Assembly (NCBI GenBank): GCA_023475225.1
Contig: JAMCVK010000004.1
Location: forward strand, 1 to 64,000
Reading direction: 5' to 3'
DNA from: Chloroflexota bacterium
Lineage (GTDB): Bacteria > Chloroflexota > UBA6077 > FW602-bin22 > JAMCVK01
DNA length: 64,000 nt
The translations under genes and the position numbers were made by a program. Each line of letters opens with the position of its first letter. The first letter of the stretch is position 1. The notes under the pieces were generated by a model. It did no database searches. It was not told the DNA's origin and saw only the letters and a list, made by a program, of their open reading frames with translations. Positions 51,453 to 59,359 of the stretch are shown here, in pieces.

Positions 51453-51691
51453 CCAACAAGAGGACATCAACCTTTTGGGCTCTTTCGGGGCGATCAGCAC
51501 CCCTATCAGGTATACGGATCGCGGTGGGCAGCGGTGGGAGTGGGGGTTCGATGGAGGAGGTGCTGATGAGCCCTCTCCGCAGCCGGCGGATAACCTGCCA
51601 GCAGAGCCACTCCCAGCGGTGGCAGTGCTGCCGCCTGGGCTGAGTCCGACCCCTGGGCCAGCGCCTAACCAATGGCCGGAGGTGAACATAT

Positions 51692-52693
51692 ATGGCCACA
51701 AATAATCTCGAGATATTTAAGGCAGTATTAGAGCAGCTGCCTGAAGGCGTGGTCGTCGTTGATGACAGTGACGAGATCATTTTTGTAAACAGGGCGGCTG
51801 AGGAGATCAGGCGTATTTCAGCGACTCAAATAACTGGACGCAATGTGGTATTGTGCCACCCGGAAAAATCCCATGAAAGGGTCGGGCGGGCCTTACAATT
51901 CTTAAGGAGGCAAGAAACAAGGGCTTTCACCAGGATGGTTATAGATAAAGAGCAGGGCAGGTATTACGAAAACACCTATGCTCCGGTTAGGGATGCGGCA
52001 AGCAATTATATTGGTTCAGTGGTGGTCTCCAGAGACATCACAGATAAACGCCGACTGGAAGAAGAAAGGGCGCTGCACCTGCAAAACCTGGAGGAGAAGG
52101 TGGCTGAACTATCGGGGAAGCTACAAGACCTGTTTATAGCTTCGATGGCCAGTCTGGTGAAAGCCCTTGAGGCTAAAGACCGTTACACGCAGGGGCACTC
52201 CTTGCGCGTCAGTGATATAGCCGTAAAGATGGCTGAGCACATATGGGGAGTTTCGCCAGAAGCCAACGAGGTAGGCTTAGCGGGCAAACTTCACGATATA
52301 GGCAAGGTGGGTATTCGGGAGATGATACTCAACAAACCAGCAAGACTAGCCGACGAGGAATTCGAGCATATAAAGGCTCACCCCCTTATCGGAGAGCGGA
52401 TACTGGCGCCGATCGAGAAACTTAAGCCTGTGGCTAAGGTGATCGCCCATCATCATGAAAGATACGATGGAAAGGGCTATCCAGCCAGTCTAGGGGGAGA
52501 GGGGATACCGGTGGGGTCCAGAATACTGGCGCTGGCAGACAGTTACGATGCGATGACGTCGGCCAGGCCTTATCGTCCGCCAAAGAGTGCTGAGGAGGCC
52601 GCGAAAGAGATCAGGAATAACTTAGGAAGGCAATTTGATCCTCGATGGGGCGAGATATTTTTAGAACTCTTTTACTCTGGCAGTATCGGGTAG
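51692..52693 (+). CDS. PAS-HD-GYP phosphodiesterase-like protein
   Basis: Sensor plus likely cyclic-di-GMP phosphodiesterase, 333 residues. The N-terminal PAS domain (EQLPEGVVVVDDSDEIIFVN, then YYENTYAPVRD and GSVVVSRDITDKRR) leads through a coiled coil into an HD-GYP domain: KDRYTQGHSLRVSD, AGKLHDIGKVGIRE, KAHPLIGERIL, HHERYDGKGYP and DSYDAMTSARPYR. All HD and GYP residues are present. GGAGGTGAACAT precedes the ATG. Cytoplasmic, no membrane segment. Its codons look somewhat more AT-rich than those of its neighbours. Confidence 0.92.
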   Translation: MATNNLEIFKAVLEQLPEGVVVVDDSDEIIFVNRAAEEIRRISATQITGRNVVLCHPEKSHERVGRALQFLRRQETRAFTRMVIDKEQGRYYENTYAPVRDAASNYIGSVVVSRDITDKRRLEEERALHLQNLEEKVAELSGKLQDLFIASMASLVKALEAKDRYTQGHSLRVSDIAVKMAEHIWGVSPEANEVGLAGKLHDIGKVGIREMILNKPARLADEEFEHIKAHPLIGERILAPIEKLKPVAKVIAHHHERYDGKGYPASLGGEGIPVGSRILALADSYDAMTSARPYRPPKSAEEAAKEIRNNLGRQFDPRWGEIFLELFYSGSIG

Positions 52694-52834
52694 AACAGCC
52701 CGCCTCTGATTTCCAGAAGTTCGCCTAATAACACGGGCATTGCGGCGAACGAAGTGAGCCGCAATGCCTCGCACCTGGCCAAGCGCGCCATAGGGGAGAA
52801 GCCCTCCGCAGGGAGAGATTTCTCCAGCCCCCTA

Positions 52835-52850
52835 TGTTTCACGTGAAAAT
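52835..52850. promoter_or_regulatory. parS centromere site
   Basis: TGTTTCACGTGAAAAT matches the bacterial parS consensus TGTTTCACGTGAAACA at 14 of 16 positions, including the perfect core TTTCACGTGAAA. It lies 29 bases beyond the parB stop, the usual vicinity for ParB loading sites. Confidence 0.82.
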
Positions 52851-52878
52851 AAGCGTCCTCCCTGGTGAGGGTATCCCC

Positions 52879-53748
52879 CTAGCGGTTTCGTGATGGGTCG
52901 TCGACGAGGCGCTCGTATATGCTCTGGAGCTCCTCCTCGGAGTAGAAGTGAATGACCAGCTTGCCTCCCTTGCGACTGCGGAAGAGGCTTACTTTAGTCC
53001 CCAGGGCACGACGCAGCTCGTCCTCCAGGGCCAGCGTCTCGGGGGGGCGGACCGTTGTGCGGCGGCCTCCACCCCTGGTCAAGCGGCGGACCAATTCCTC
53101 CGTCTGGCGCACGGAGAGTCCTTTCTCCTCGATCAGCCTGAGAACGAGCCGTTGTTGCTCCGGGTCGGTCAGCCCCAGGAGGGCGCGGGCGTGCCCCTCG
53201 CTGATTCGTTCGGCCAAGATGGCCTCCTTCGCTTCTATGGGCAGATGAAGGAGGCGAAGGGTATTAGCGACACTCGTCCGCTTTTTCCCCACCTTGGTGG
53301 CGATCTCCTCCTGGGTGAGCCCGAACTCTTCGCTGAGCTGGTAGTAGGCGGCTGCCTCCTCCAGGGGGTTCAGATCGGCTCGCTGGATGTTCTCGACCAG
53401 GGCCATCTGCAGGGACTCTTGGGGGGTGGCCTCCTTGATGATCACTGGCACCTTGGTTAGACCGGCCAGCTGGGCGGCCAGCCAGCGGCGCTCGCCAGCA
53501 ATCAGCTGGTAGCGAACCTCGCCCGTCTCCCCACTCGTCTGAGTGACTACCAGTGGCTGCAACAGTCCATGCTGCCGGAGCGAGGCGGCTAGCTCCTCTA
53601 AATCCTGCTTGGTCGTTATCTGGCGTGGCTGATGTGGGTTGGGCCCGATGTGTTGGACGTTCACCTCGGTCACGGTGGGGGTGGCCAGAGGGATGAGGGC
53701 CCCCAGACCCTTACCCAGTCCCCCTTTAGGTGTGCTCATGCTCATCAC
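52879..53748 (-). CDS. parB: Chromosome partition protein ParB
   Basis: DNA-binding CTPase that loads at parS and spreads. LGKGLGALIP is the ParA-interacting N-terminus. The ParB/Srx CTP-binding domain includes NPHQPRQ, QPLVV and LIAGERRWLAAQLAG. The helix-turn-helix (LTQEEIATKVGKKRTSVANTLRLLHLP) and the C-terminal dimer domain (YSEEELQSIYERL) follow. 289 residues is typical. parA lies upstream on the same strand, but about 300 bases away across a repeat block, rather than overlapping. Confidence 0.96.
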   Translation of the reverse strand: MMSMSTPKGGLGKGLGALIPLATPTVTEVNVQHIGPNPHQPRQITTKQDLEELAASLRQHGLLQPLVVTQTSGETGEVRYQLIAGERRWLAAQLAGLTKVPVIIKEATPQESLQMALVENIQRADLNPLEEAAAYYQLSEEFGLTQEEIATKVGKKRTSVANTLRLLHLPIEAKEAILAERISEGHARALLGLTDPEQQRLVLRLIEEKGLSVRQTEELVRRLTRGGGRRTTVRPPETLALEDELRRALGTKVSLFRSRKGGKLVIHFYSEEELQSIYERLVDDPSRNR

Positions 53749-53767
53749 CTCCTATAGTTTTTGTTGG

Positions 53768-53900
53768 TGCCCTCATCCCCCCTACCCCCCTTCTCCCGCA
53801 AAGCGGGAGAAGGGGGGAATAGAGTCTAGGGCGGAGCCCTAGGACCCTCCCAGGGTGGTGGGCTGCGCCCCCCTGTTTGTCCTCCCCCTTGTTCTCTTGG
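53768..53900. repeat. Mosaic hairpin repeat block between parA and parB
   Basis: CCCTCATCCCCCC, CTTCTCCCGCAAAGCGGGAGAAG, CTAGGGCGGAGCCCTAG and GGGCTGCGCCC modules. Sequence to 54051 is otherwise without a recognised gene or site. Confidence 0.8.
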
Positions 53901-54051
53901 GAGAAGGAGCAGGTTTGGGTGGAGCCCTGAGCTTCTGCCTGCCCCAGATGGGTACGCCTACAGCAGGCGGGTTCCCGGGAGAGCGATTGCTCCTGGGCTC
54001 CCCCGAAAGACGAGATCAGGGCACTACCCAGGCGCGTCTTTCCCGCTTCTC

Positions 54052-54852
54052 TTAGAACTCCTGTGGTCGAACAACCTCCTTCTCTCTGGCGAGAATCTCT
54101 TCGGTCAAGGCCCGGTAGGCCAAGGCTCCTTTGGACGTCGGATCATAATCGAGGATGCTCTGCCCGTAGCTAGGTGCCTCAGAGAGGCGTACGCTACGGG
54201 GGACGATCGTCCTAAAGATCAGGTGGGGGAAGTGGCGACAGACCTCCTCCACCACCTGCTGAGAGAGGTTGGTACGGGCGTCGTACATCGTCATGAGCAG
54301 GCCGACGATGTGGAGGCGAGGGTTGAGGTTGTCCCTAATGAGATTAATCGTATGCACCAGCTGTCCGACGCCTTCCAGGGCGAGATATTCGCATTGGATA
54401 GGAATGATGACCCCCTCGGCAGCGGTCAGTGAGTTGATCGTCAACAGCCCAAGGGAAGGAGGGCAATCGACCAGAATGTAACTGTAGCGGGGCAGGATGG
54501 GGAGGAGGGCACGGTGGAGGCGTTGTTCGCGGGCCAGGAGCCCCACCATCTCCACCTCAGCCCCGGCCAGGGGGATGGCGGCAGGGGCAAGGTCAAGCCC
54601 AAGGCGGTTGGTCAAGGCGATCACGGACTCCAGTCCGACCTGGCCCAGGAGGGCCTCGTAGATGGAGGGAGAGACGGCGGTCTTGTCAAAGCCAAGCCCG
54701 CTGGTGGCGTTGGCTTGAGGGTCCAGGTCCACCAGGAGGACCCTGCGCCCAGCAGCGGCCAGATAGGCGCCGAGATTGATGGCCGTGGTCGTCTTGCCGA
54801 CACCGCCCTTTTGGTTGGCAACGGCGTAGATTCTAGTCAAGTTGGCCCTCAT
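54052..54852 (-). CDS. parA: Chromosome partition ATPase ParA/Soj
   Basis: Deviant Walker-A ATPase for origin segregation. IYAVANQKGGVGKTTTAINLG contains the KGGVGKT loop; VLLVDLDPQANAT and YILVDCPPSLGLLTINSL are the other nucleotide motifs, and IPIQCEYLALEGVGQL is typical of Soj. ATG at 54852 gives 266 residues but arises from the repeat's GGGGGATGAGGGCC end; a TTG at 54840 (262 residues) is a good alternative. The frame remains open to 55014 through repeat sequence, unlikely to be translated. Confidence 0.94.
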   Translation of the reverse strand: MRANLTRIYAVANQKGGVGKTTTAINLGAYLAAAGRRVLLVDLDPQANATSGLGFDKTAVSPSIYEALLGQVGLESVIALTNRLGLDLAPAAIPLAGAEVEMVGLLAREQRLHRALLPILPRYSYILVDCPPSLGLLTINSLTAAEGVIIPIQCEYLALEGVGQLVHTINLIRDNLNPRLHIVGLLMTMYDARTNLSQQVVEEVCRHFPHLIFRTIVPRSVRLSEAPSYGQSILDYDPTSKGALAYRALTEEILAREKEVVRPQEF

Positions 54853-55180
54853 CCCCCTACCCCCCTTCTCCCGCTGGGAGAAGGGGGGAGAAATAGTTGG
54901 GGCGTCCGCCTTAGGCGGACAAGGAGGGGGAACCCCCTTCTGGGTTGTGATCACCGAAAACTGTAAGGGCGTAGGGGCGAGGTCACCTCGCCCGTACCCC
55001 TCGCCCTCGTCCATTTAATGAGGGCACGGTTCCCGTGCCCCTACCTCCTTGATTCCCCGGCGGGAGAAGGGGGGATTAAAGGCTAGGGCGTCCGCCTTCG
55101 GCGGACTCAAAAGGTAGTGGGCTGCGTCCACCTCGTTGATCTCCCCTTGTTCCCTTGGGAGAAGGGGAAGATTTGGGCGG
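54846..55180. repeat. Composite repeat block between parA and PfkB genes
   Basis: Holds CTTCTCCCGCTGGGAGAAG, a GTAGGGGCGAGGT/ACCTCG palindrome (54971-54997), GGGCACGGTTCCCGTGCCC (55022-55040) and GTCCGCCTTCGGCGGAC. The run from about 54947 to 55104 recurs in related form at 59047-59200. It supplies the C-terminal codons of the PfkB gene. Confidence 0.82.
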
Positions 55181-56008
55181 AGCCCCCTCCATCTGTTTAG
55201 CCTCTTCCAGGCGGGCCCTGACCTGAGCTAAGGTTGGTATACCGGCCGGACCCTTTTGTTCTACCACAAAGCTGGCCACGCAGTTGGCGAAGCGGGCGGC
55301 CTGGAAAGGATCGTTGCCCTGAGTGAGGGCGATCAGATAGGCCGCAGCGAAAGCGTCGCCAGCCCCCGTGGGGTCTACCTCTCGCGTCACGAAGGTGGGG
55401 AGGCGACGGCGCTCCCCTCGATAATAAACAATAGCGCCTGAACGCCCGGCGGTGACGACCAGTATCTGGACCAGAGGCAGGTAAGCCTGAATGAGGCGCT
55501 TATCCCTGCCGATGTCGTCCTCGCTAATGAAGAGGACCTGGACGTGAGGCAATACCCTTTCCGCCTCCCTCCATGCGGTGGGAAAGACGCGTCCCTCTTT
55601 GTCCCAGCCGCGCAACCAGCCCTGGGCGGTCACTCCGATGAGGGAGCTGGGGAAGAGCTCGACGATCTCTGGGGTGAGCTCTTGGGCCACTGGTCCCAGG
55701 TGAACCACCCTCGCCTGGCGCCATGCGGGTAGGATATCCTCGCTGCCGATCGGTTGGGCGCGACTCAAAAGGCGTTGCTCCCTGCGGCCTCCGCCGTAGG
55801 TATTATGAAAGACTGTCGTGACGGGCGCCGGTCGGTTGACAATCGCTATTCCTGGCAGGGCGGCCTGCAGGTTCACATCCGGCCCAGCGCTGGTGACGAT
55901 CCCCACTCGCTGTCCGAGCCGTTGAGCGGTCAATCCGGCATAGGTCACTGTCCCGCCCAGCGTATAGTCATCATTGAGCAGGTCTTTAGTTATGTGCCCG
56001 ATGACCAA
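55076..56008 (-). CDS. PfkB-family carbohydrate kinase
   Basis: Ribokinase-like sugar or nucleoside kinase. VIGHITKDLLNDDYTLGGTV is the N-terminal substrate-binding start, and the catalytic/anion-hole motif is DPTGAGDAFAAAYL. VLVVTAGRSGAIVYYRG is the usual strand before it. About 270 residues belong to the fold; the last 35 or so (PKSSPSPKGTRGDQRGGRSP...) are encoded by the dispersed repeat and are probably an accidental extension. The only in-frame start near the expected place is TTG at 56008, just after the jag stop. Substrate unknown. Confidence 0.85.
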   Translation of the reverse strand: MVIGHITKDLLNDDYTLGGTVTYAGLTAQRLGQRVGIVTSAGPDVNLQAALPGIAIVNRPAPVTTVFHNTYGGGRREQRLLSRAQPIGSEDILPAWRQARVVHLGPVAQELTPEIVELFPSSLIGVTAQGWLRGWDKEGRVFPTAWREAERVLPHVQVLFISEDDIGRDKRLIQAYLPLVQILVVTAGRSGAIVYYRGERRRLPTFVTREVDPTGAGDAFAAAYLIALTQGNDPFQAARFANCVASFVVEQKGPAGIPTLAQVRARLEEAKQMEGAPPKSSPSPKGTRGDQRGGRSPLPFESAEGGRPSL

Positions 56009-56028
56009 AAAGTCGGGGCAGTCGATGG

Positions 56029-56760
56029 TTATACCCCCTCAGGGGGAAGGACAGTCCTATCGCTTTTGATCCCCCCTCGCGCTGCCACGGAGGGCTTGCT
56101 CTTAGGCAAGATGATGACCTTGCGTTCCTCCCCCTGTCCGCTACTTTGGGTTGTCACGTGAGGATAGTCGTGCAGGGCGAGGTGGACGATGCGCCTCTCG
56201 TAGGCGGACATCGCCTCCAGAGCCACCGCTTGCCCGGTGGCTACGGCCTTCTCGGCCATACGGATGGCCAGTCCTTGTAACAATCGTTCCCGTCGGCCGC
56301 GGTAATCCTCCACATCAACGATGATCCTGGTCCAGCGCTGCTGTCGTTTACCGACGATAAGATTGGTGATAAACTGCAAGGCGCTCAATGTCTCACCGCG
56401 GCGCCCGATAAGGATGCCCAGATCGGCGCCGTTCACATCCAGGGTCACGGGGGGCGTCTCCTCGGCGTTGTTTGGGGCTGCCTCCCGAATGGTTACTTCG
56501 GCCGCAACGTGCATGAAGCGGAGCAGATCCTCCACCACCTGTTTAGCTGCCTCGGCTATTTCAGTGGTACCCTTGGTGGCGGCCAGCTGCGGGCGAGGCG
56601 AAACCAAGATGCGGGCGTCCTCACCGCCGATGCCCAGGATGCCTCGGCTTCCTTCGGAGAGGATGGATATCTCAACTTCATCCCTCGTTTTGCCCAGCTG
56701 GGCCAGGGCCTGGGCGATGGCTTCTTTGACGGTTTTGGCGCTGACTTCCAAACTTTCCAC
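56029..56760 (-). CDS. khpB: RNA-binding protein Jag/KhpB
   Basis: Jag (SpoIIIJ-associated, KhpB) RNA-binding protein that partners KhpA in many bacteria. VESLEVSAKTVKEAIAQAL begins the Jag-N domain. A KH domain contains DLGILIGRRGETLSALQFI, and an R3H domain ends the protein (MSAYERRIVHLALHDYPHV). GTG at 56760 has AAGGAGG eight bases upstream and gives 243 residues; the frame is open to 57369 but overlaps yidC. Standard yidC-jag order. Confidence 0.94.
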   Translation of the reverse strand: MESLEVSAKTVKEAIAQALAQLGKTRDEVEISILSEGSRGILGIGGEDARILVSPRPQLAATKGTTEIAEAAKQVVEDLLRFMHVAAEVTIREAAPNNAEETPPVTLDVNGADLGILIGRRGETLSALQFITNLIVGKRQQRWTRIIVDVEDYRGRRERLLQGLAIRMAEKAVATGQAVALEAMSAYERRIVHLALHDYPHVTTQSSGQGEERKVIILPKSKPSVAARGGIKSDRTVLPPEGV

Positions 56761-56816
56761 GGGGTCCTCCTTAAATAAAAAGTCGCGGGCTGCCTGGCCC
56801 GTGACTGAGCACGTCC

Positions 56817-57659
56817 CTATCTTCGTCGCCGTTTGCGGCGGCTTGGTTGGGTTCGCTCCCCAGCGCTGCTCGGCGGTTGGCCCTTGGGGATGGACTTCAC
56901 CTGTGGAGCGGGGTTGGCTTCCCTGGACAGGAGTGAGAGCGGTTCCTCGGGCTTGGCGGTGGGCCGGGAGACGATTTTTGGGGACTCTTGCGGCTCGGGG
57001 AACAGGGAACCCCAGCCGGTGGCGAAGTATTGTTGAACGAAGGAGAATACGTTGGTGGTTACCCAGTAAAGGGCCAGGCCGGAGGGAACGCTGAGGGCGA
57101 ATATGGCGAACATTATGGGCATGAATTGCATTGCCTGGGTCATCGACTTTTGGGTAGGGTCGGTAGTGCTTGTGCTGCGGGGGGTCATCATCTTTTGGGT
57201 GACCCATTGGGAGAGGCCAGTCAACACGGGCAGGATGTACCAGGGGTCGGGGTGGGCCAGGCTGGGTAGCCAGAGGAACCGAGAGGCGAACTCTGGTGTG
57301 TGGGACAGGTTGATCAGGGCCTGGTACAGACCAAACCAGATCGGCATCTGCACGAGAAGGGGCAGACAACCCGAGGCTGGGTTGACCTTATGTTCTTTAT
57401 AGAGCTGCATCTGCTCCTGCATCAGCTTCTCGCGGTCTTTGCCGTGTTTCTTCTGGAGCTCCTGCATCTTAGGTTGGAGCTCCTGCATGGCCTTGGCCGA
57501 GTGGAGCTGTTTGAGAGTGAGAGGATAGACCAGCACCTTGACGATCAAGGTGAAGGCGATGATGGCCAAGCCCCAGCTGCCGAGGAGTTGGTAGAGGTAG
57601 ATCAGCCCATCGGTGAGGGGCTGGACGACCAATATATGCCACATATCAGCGAAATTCAA
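56817..57659 (-). CDS. yidC: Membrane protein insertase YidC
   Basis: Short Gram-positive-type YidC/OxaA of 280 residues. There are five hydrophobic segments, with SWGLAIIAFTLIVKVLVYPLTLKQ containing the conserved Lys/Arg groove region. The coiled coil MQELQPKMQELQKKHGKDREKLMQEQ follows, then GCLPLLVQMPIWFGLYQAL and LALYWVTTNVFSFVQQYF. The basic C-terminal tail (RTQPSRRKRRRR) may touch ribosomes. There is no lipoprotein signal or large periplasmic domain. Confidence 0.95.
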   Translation of the reverse strand: MNFADMWHILVVQPLTDGLIYLYQLLGSWGLAIIAFTLIVKVLVYPLTLKQLHSAKAMQELQPKMQELQKKHGKDREKLMQEQMQLYKEHKVNPASGCLPLLVQMPIWFGLYQALINLSHTPEFASRFLWLPSLAHPDPWYILPVLTGLSQWVTQKMMTPRSTSTTDPTQKSMTQAMQFMPIMFAIFALSVPSGLALYWVTTNVFSFVQQYFATGWGSLFPEPQESPKIVSRPTAKPEEPLSLLSREANPAPQVKSIPKGQPPSSAGERTQPSRRKRRRR

Positions 57660-57685
57660 AATGAGACCTCCTTAAGTTTTAACTG

Positions 57686-57990
57686 CCCTCATCCCCCTGC
57701 CCCCTTCTCCCTCCAGGAGAAGGGGGGATATATAGTCTAGGGCAGGTCCCTAGAACCCTCCCAGAAGGGGGTTTGCCCCCTTCTGGACTACCCCTATCCC
57801 CTTGCGGGAGAAGGGGGAGAAATAGTTAGGGCGGAGCCCTAAGACCCTTGTTTGGATACCCTCATCCCCCTGCCCCCTTCTCCCTCCAGGAGAAGGGGGG
57901 ATATATAGTCTAGGGCAGGTCCCTAGAACCCTCCCAGAAGGGGGTTTGCCCCCTTCTGGACTACCCCTATCCCCTTGCTGGAGAAGGAAA
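57686..57990. repeat. Repeat block with a perfect 120-bp tandem pair
   Basis: 57686-57805 and 57859-57978 are identical over 120 bases (period 173). Both contain CTTCTCCCTCCAGGAGAAGG, CTAGGGCAGGTCCCTAG and CAGAAGGGGG/CCCCCTTCTG. This separates yidC from yidD by about 400 bases without a gene. Confidence 0.9.
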
Positions 57991-58060
57991 TCTGGTTATT
58001 GGCTGCATCCTGATGCAATCCCGTTGCGGGGCCTGGCCTCCCTAACCTCCCCCTGCCACC

Positions 58061-58282
58061 TCAACGCAGCGGGTCGTATCCTCCTGGATTGAAAGGATGA
58101 CAACGGACAAGACGCTTAATGGCCAACCAACCTCCCCGTCGTAGCCCATACCTCTCGATGGCTTCGTAAGCATAATGGGAACAGGAGGGATAAAAGCGGC
58201 AGGAGGGTGGTAGTAGGGGTGAGATCGTTCGTTGGTAGAGCCTGATCAGGGCGAGGGCGGGTCTTTTTGGTGTCATATTCAT
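58061..58282 (-). CDS. yidD: Membrane insertion factor YidD
   Basis: Small protein of 73 residues that assists membrane protein insertion. [31 protein letters not shown] is interrupted here only by length and matches the family's cysteine-bearing core [11 protein letters not shown]. It ends with [15 protein letters not shown] and GGYDPLR. Standard place between rnpA and yidC. Confidence 0.95.
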   Translation of the reverse strand: MNMTPKRPALALIRLYQRTISPLLPPSCRFYPSCSHYAYEAIERYGLRRGGWLAIKRLVRCHPFNPGGYDPLR

Positions 58283-58293
58283 AATCGTTTGCG

Positions 58294-58704
58294 CTATCCG
58301 AAATCAGCAAGGGGCTTATCCCCCTGTTCCACTCCCAAAGAGACGGGCTTAGCGGTGCCACCTTTCTCTCTGACCACCAACCCCGCCCGCTGTAGGAGAA
58401 GGTCGACGGCGGCGCTTATTTCCTGAAAGGAGGCGCTGGCGATGGGAGGGCGGGTGATGAAGAGTAAATCCCAGCCCACTGGCAGCGTTGACCAGTGCAG
58501 GCGTATGGCCTCGCGGAGGCGGCGCTTAGAGCGGTTGCGCACCACGGCGTGGCCGATACGTTTGCTCACAGAGAGTCCGATGCGGTTTAGTCCCAAATTG
58601 TTGTTCAGGACATAAAGCACAAGCAGGGGATGAGCCCAAGAACGCCCCCTGCTCCGCACTTGTTTGTACTCCACATCCTTCGTCAAACGGTATTGCCTTT
58701 GCAC
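58294..58704 (-). CDS. rnpA: Ribonuclease P protein component
   Basis: Protein subunit of RNase P, which matures tRNA 5' ends. It begins [16 protein letters not shown], and the RNR motif is in [15 protein letters not shown], preceded by [12 protein letters not shown]. The protein is 136 residues; the C-terminal 20 or so after [11 protein letters not shown] extend past the usual end. Twelve bases before yidD. Confidence 0.95.
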   Translation of the reverse strand: MQRQYRLTKDVEYKQVRSRGRSWAHPLLVLYVLNNNLGLNRIGLSVSKRIGHAVVRNRSKRRLREAIRLHWSTLPVGWDLLFITRPPIASASFQEISAAVDLLLQRAGLVVREKGGTAKPVSLGVEQGDKPLADFG

Positions 58705-58765
58705 TGGGTGCTATCGTTCGCTCTGCCAGCGAAACCTCTTCGGCCGGCAGGTCCCTTTCCATCTT

Positions 58766-58906
58766 TCAGACAACAGTTAAGCGCTCTCGCCCCTTCAAGC
58801 GGCGCCTCTTGAGCACCATTCGTCCGGCCCTGGTGCGCATCCGCGCCAGAAAGCCGTGTTTCCTTCGCCGTGGATGGCGCTTTGGTTGATAGGTTCTTTT
58901 GGGCAA
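58766..58906 (-). CDS. rpmH: Ribosomal protein L34
   Basis: Large-subunit protein L34 of 46 residues. From the TTG at 58906 it reads [18 protein letters not shown] and ends [10 protein letters not shown], the full conserved sequence. The TTG start, behind GAAAGG, is chosen because L34 begins exactly there; the frame is open to 58990. dnaA, usually its divergent neighbour, is about 25 kb away. Confidence 0.95.
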   Translation of the reverse strand: MPKRTYQPKRHPRRRKHGFLARMRTRAGRMVLKRRRLKGRERLTVV

Positions 58907-58989
58907 GGCAGCAACCTTTCTATTTGTACTTGAGGGGAGAAACTCCTCCGCTCTGCGGTGATTATAACCTGTTTGGGGGGATATTGTCA

Positions 58990-59265
58990 ACTATTTTGGC
59001 CCTCATCCCCCTTACCCCCTTCTCCCGTCCGCCGAAGGCGGATAAGACCCTTTGGGCTGTGATCACCGAAAACCGTAGGGGGCGAGCCCTCTGATATTTG
59101 TCCATTAATGAGGGCACGGGAACCGTGCCCCTACCCCTCCTTGATTCCCCGGCGGGAGAAGGGGGGATCAAAGGCTAGGGCATCCGCCGAAGGCGGACTG
59201 TCTGCCTTCGGCGGACCAGGAGGGTGCTCCCTCCTTGACGTCCCCCTTGGCGGGAGAAGGGGGAT
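58990..59265. repeat. Mosaic repeat block upstream of rpmH
   Basis: Holds GTCCGCCGAAGGCGGA hairpins, GGGCACGG/CCGTGCCC (59112-59130), CCCCGGCGGGAGAAGG and a run shared with 54947-55104. The stretch 59266-59359 shows nothing recognisable. Confidence 0.8.
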
Positions 59266-59359
59266 TTGGATCTATCCAGACACCATCCTAAAGGAGAGGG
59301 GGGGGAAAGGTAACCCATGGGACGGGAATACTGAGGGCGATGGGACCTTGGTTGTTGCG

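Noticed and set aside
54853-55014. N-terminal extension of ParA
   Set aside because: It is encoded by dispersed repeat DNA, is Pro-rich and unlike ParA; the conserved protein begins at 54852 or 54840.
56148-56162. Second parS inside jag
   Set aside because: Only the core TCACGTGA matches; the outer positions do not fit the consensus.
56761-57369. N-terminal extension of Jag overlapping yidC
   Set aside because: It lies antiparallel in reading register within yidC, has no similarity to Jag, and a GTG with a strong ribosome-binding site exists at 56760.
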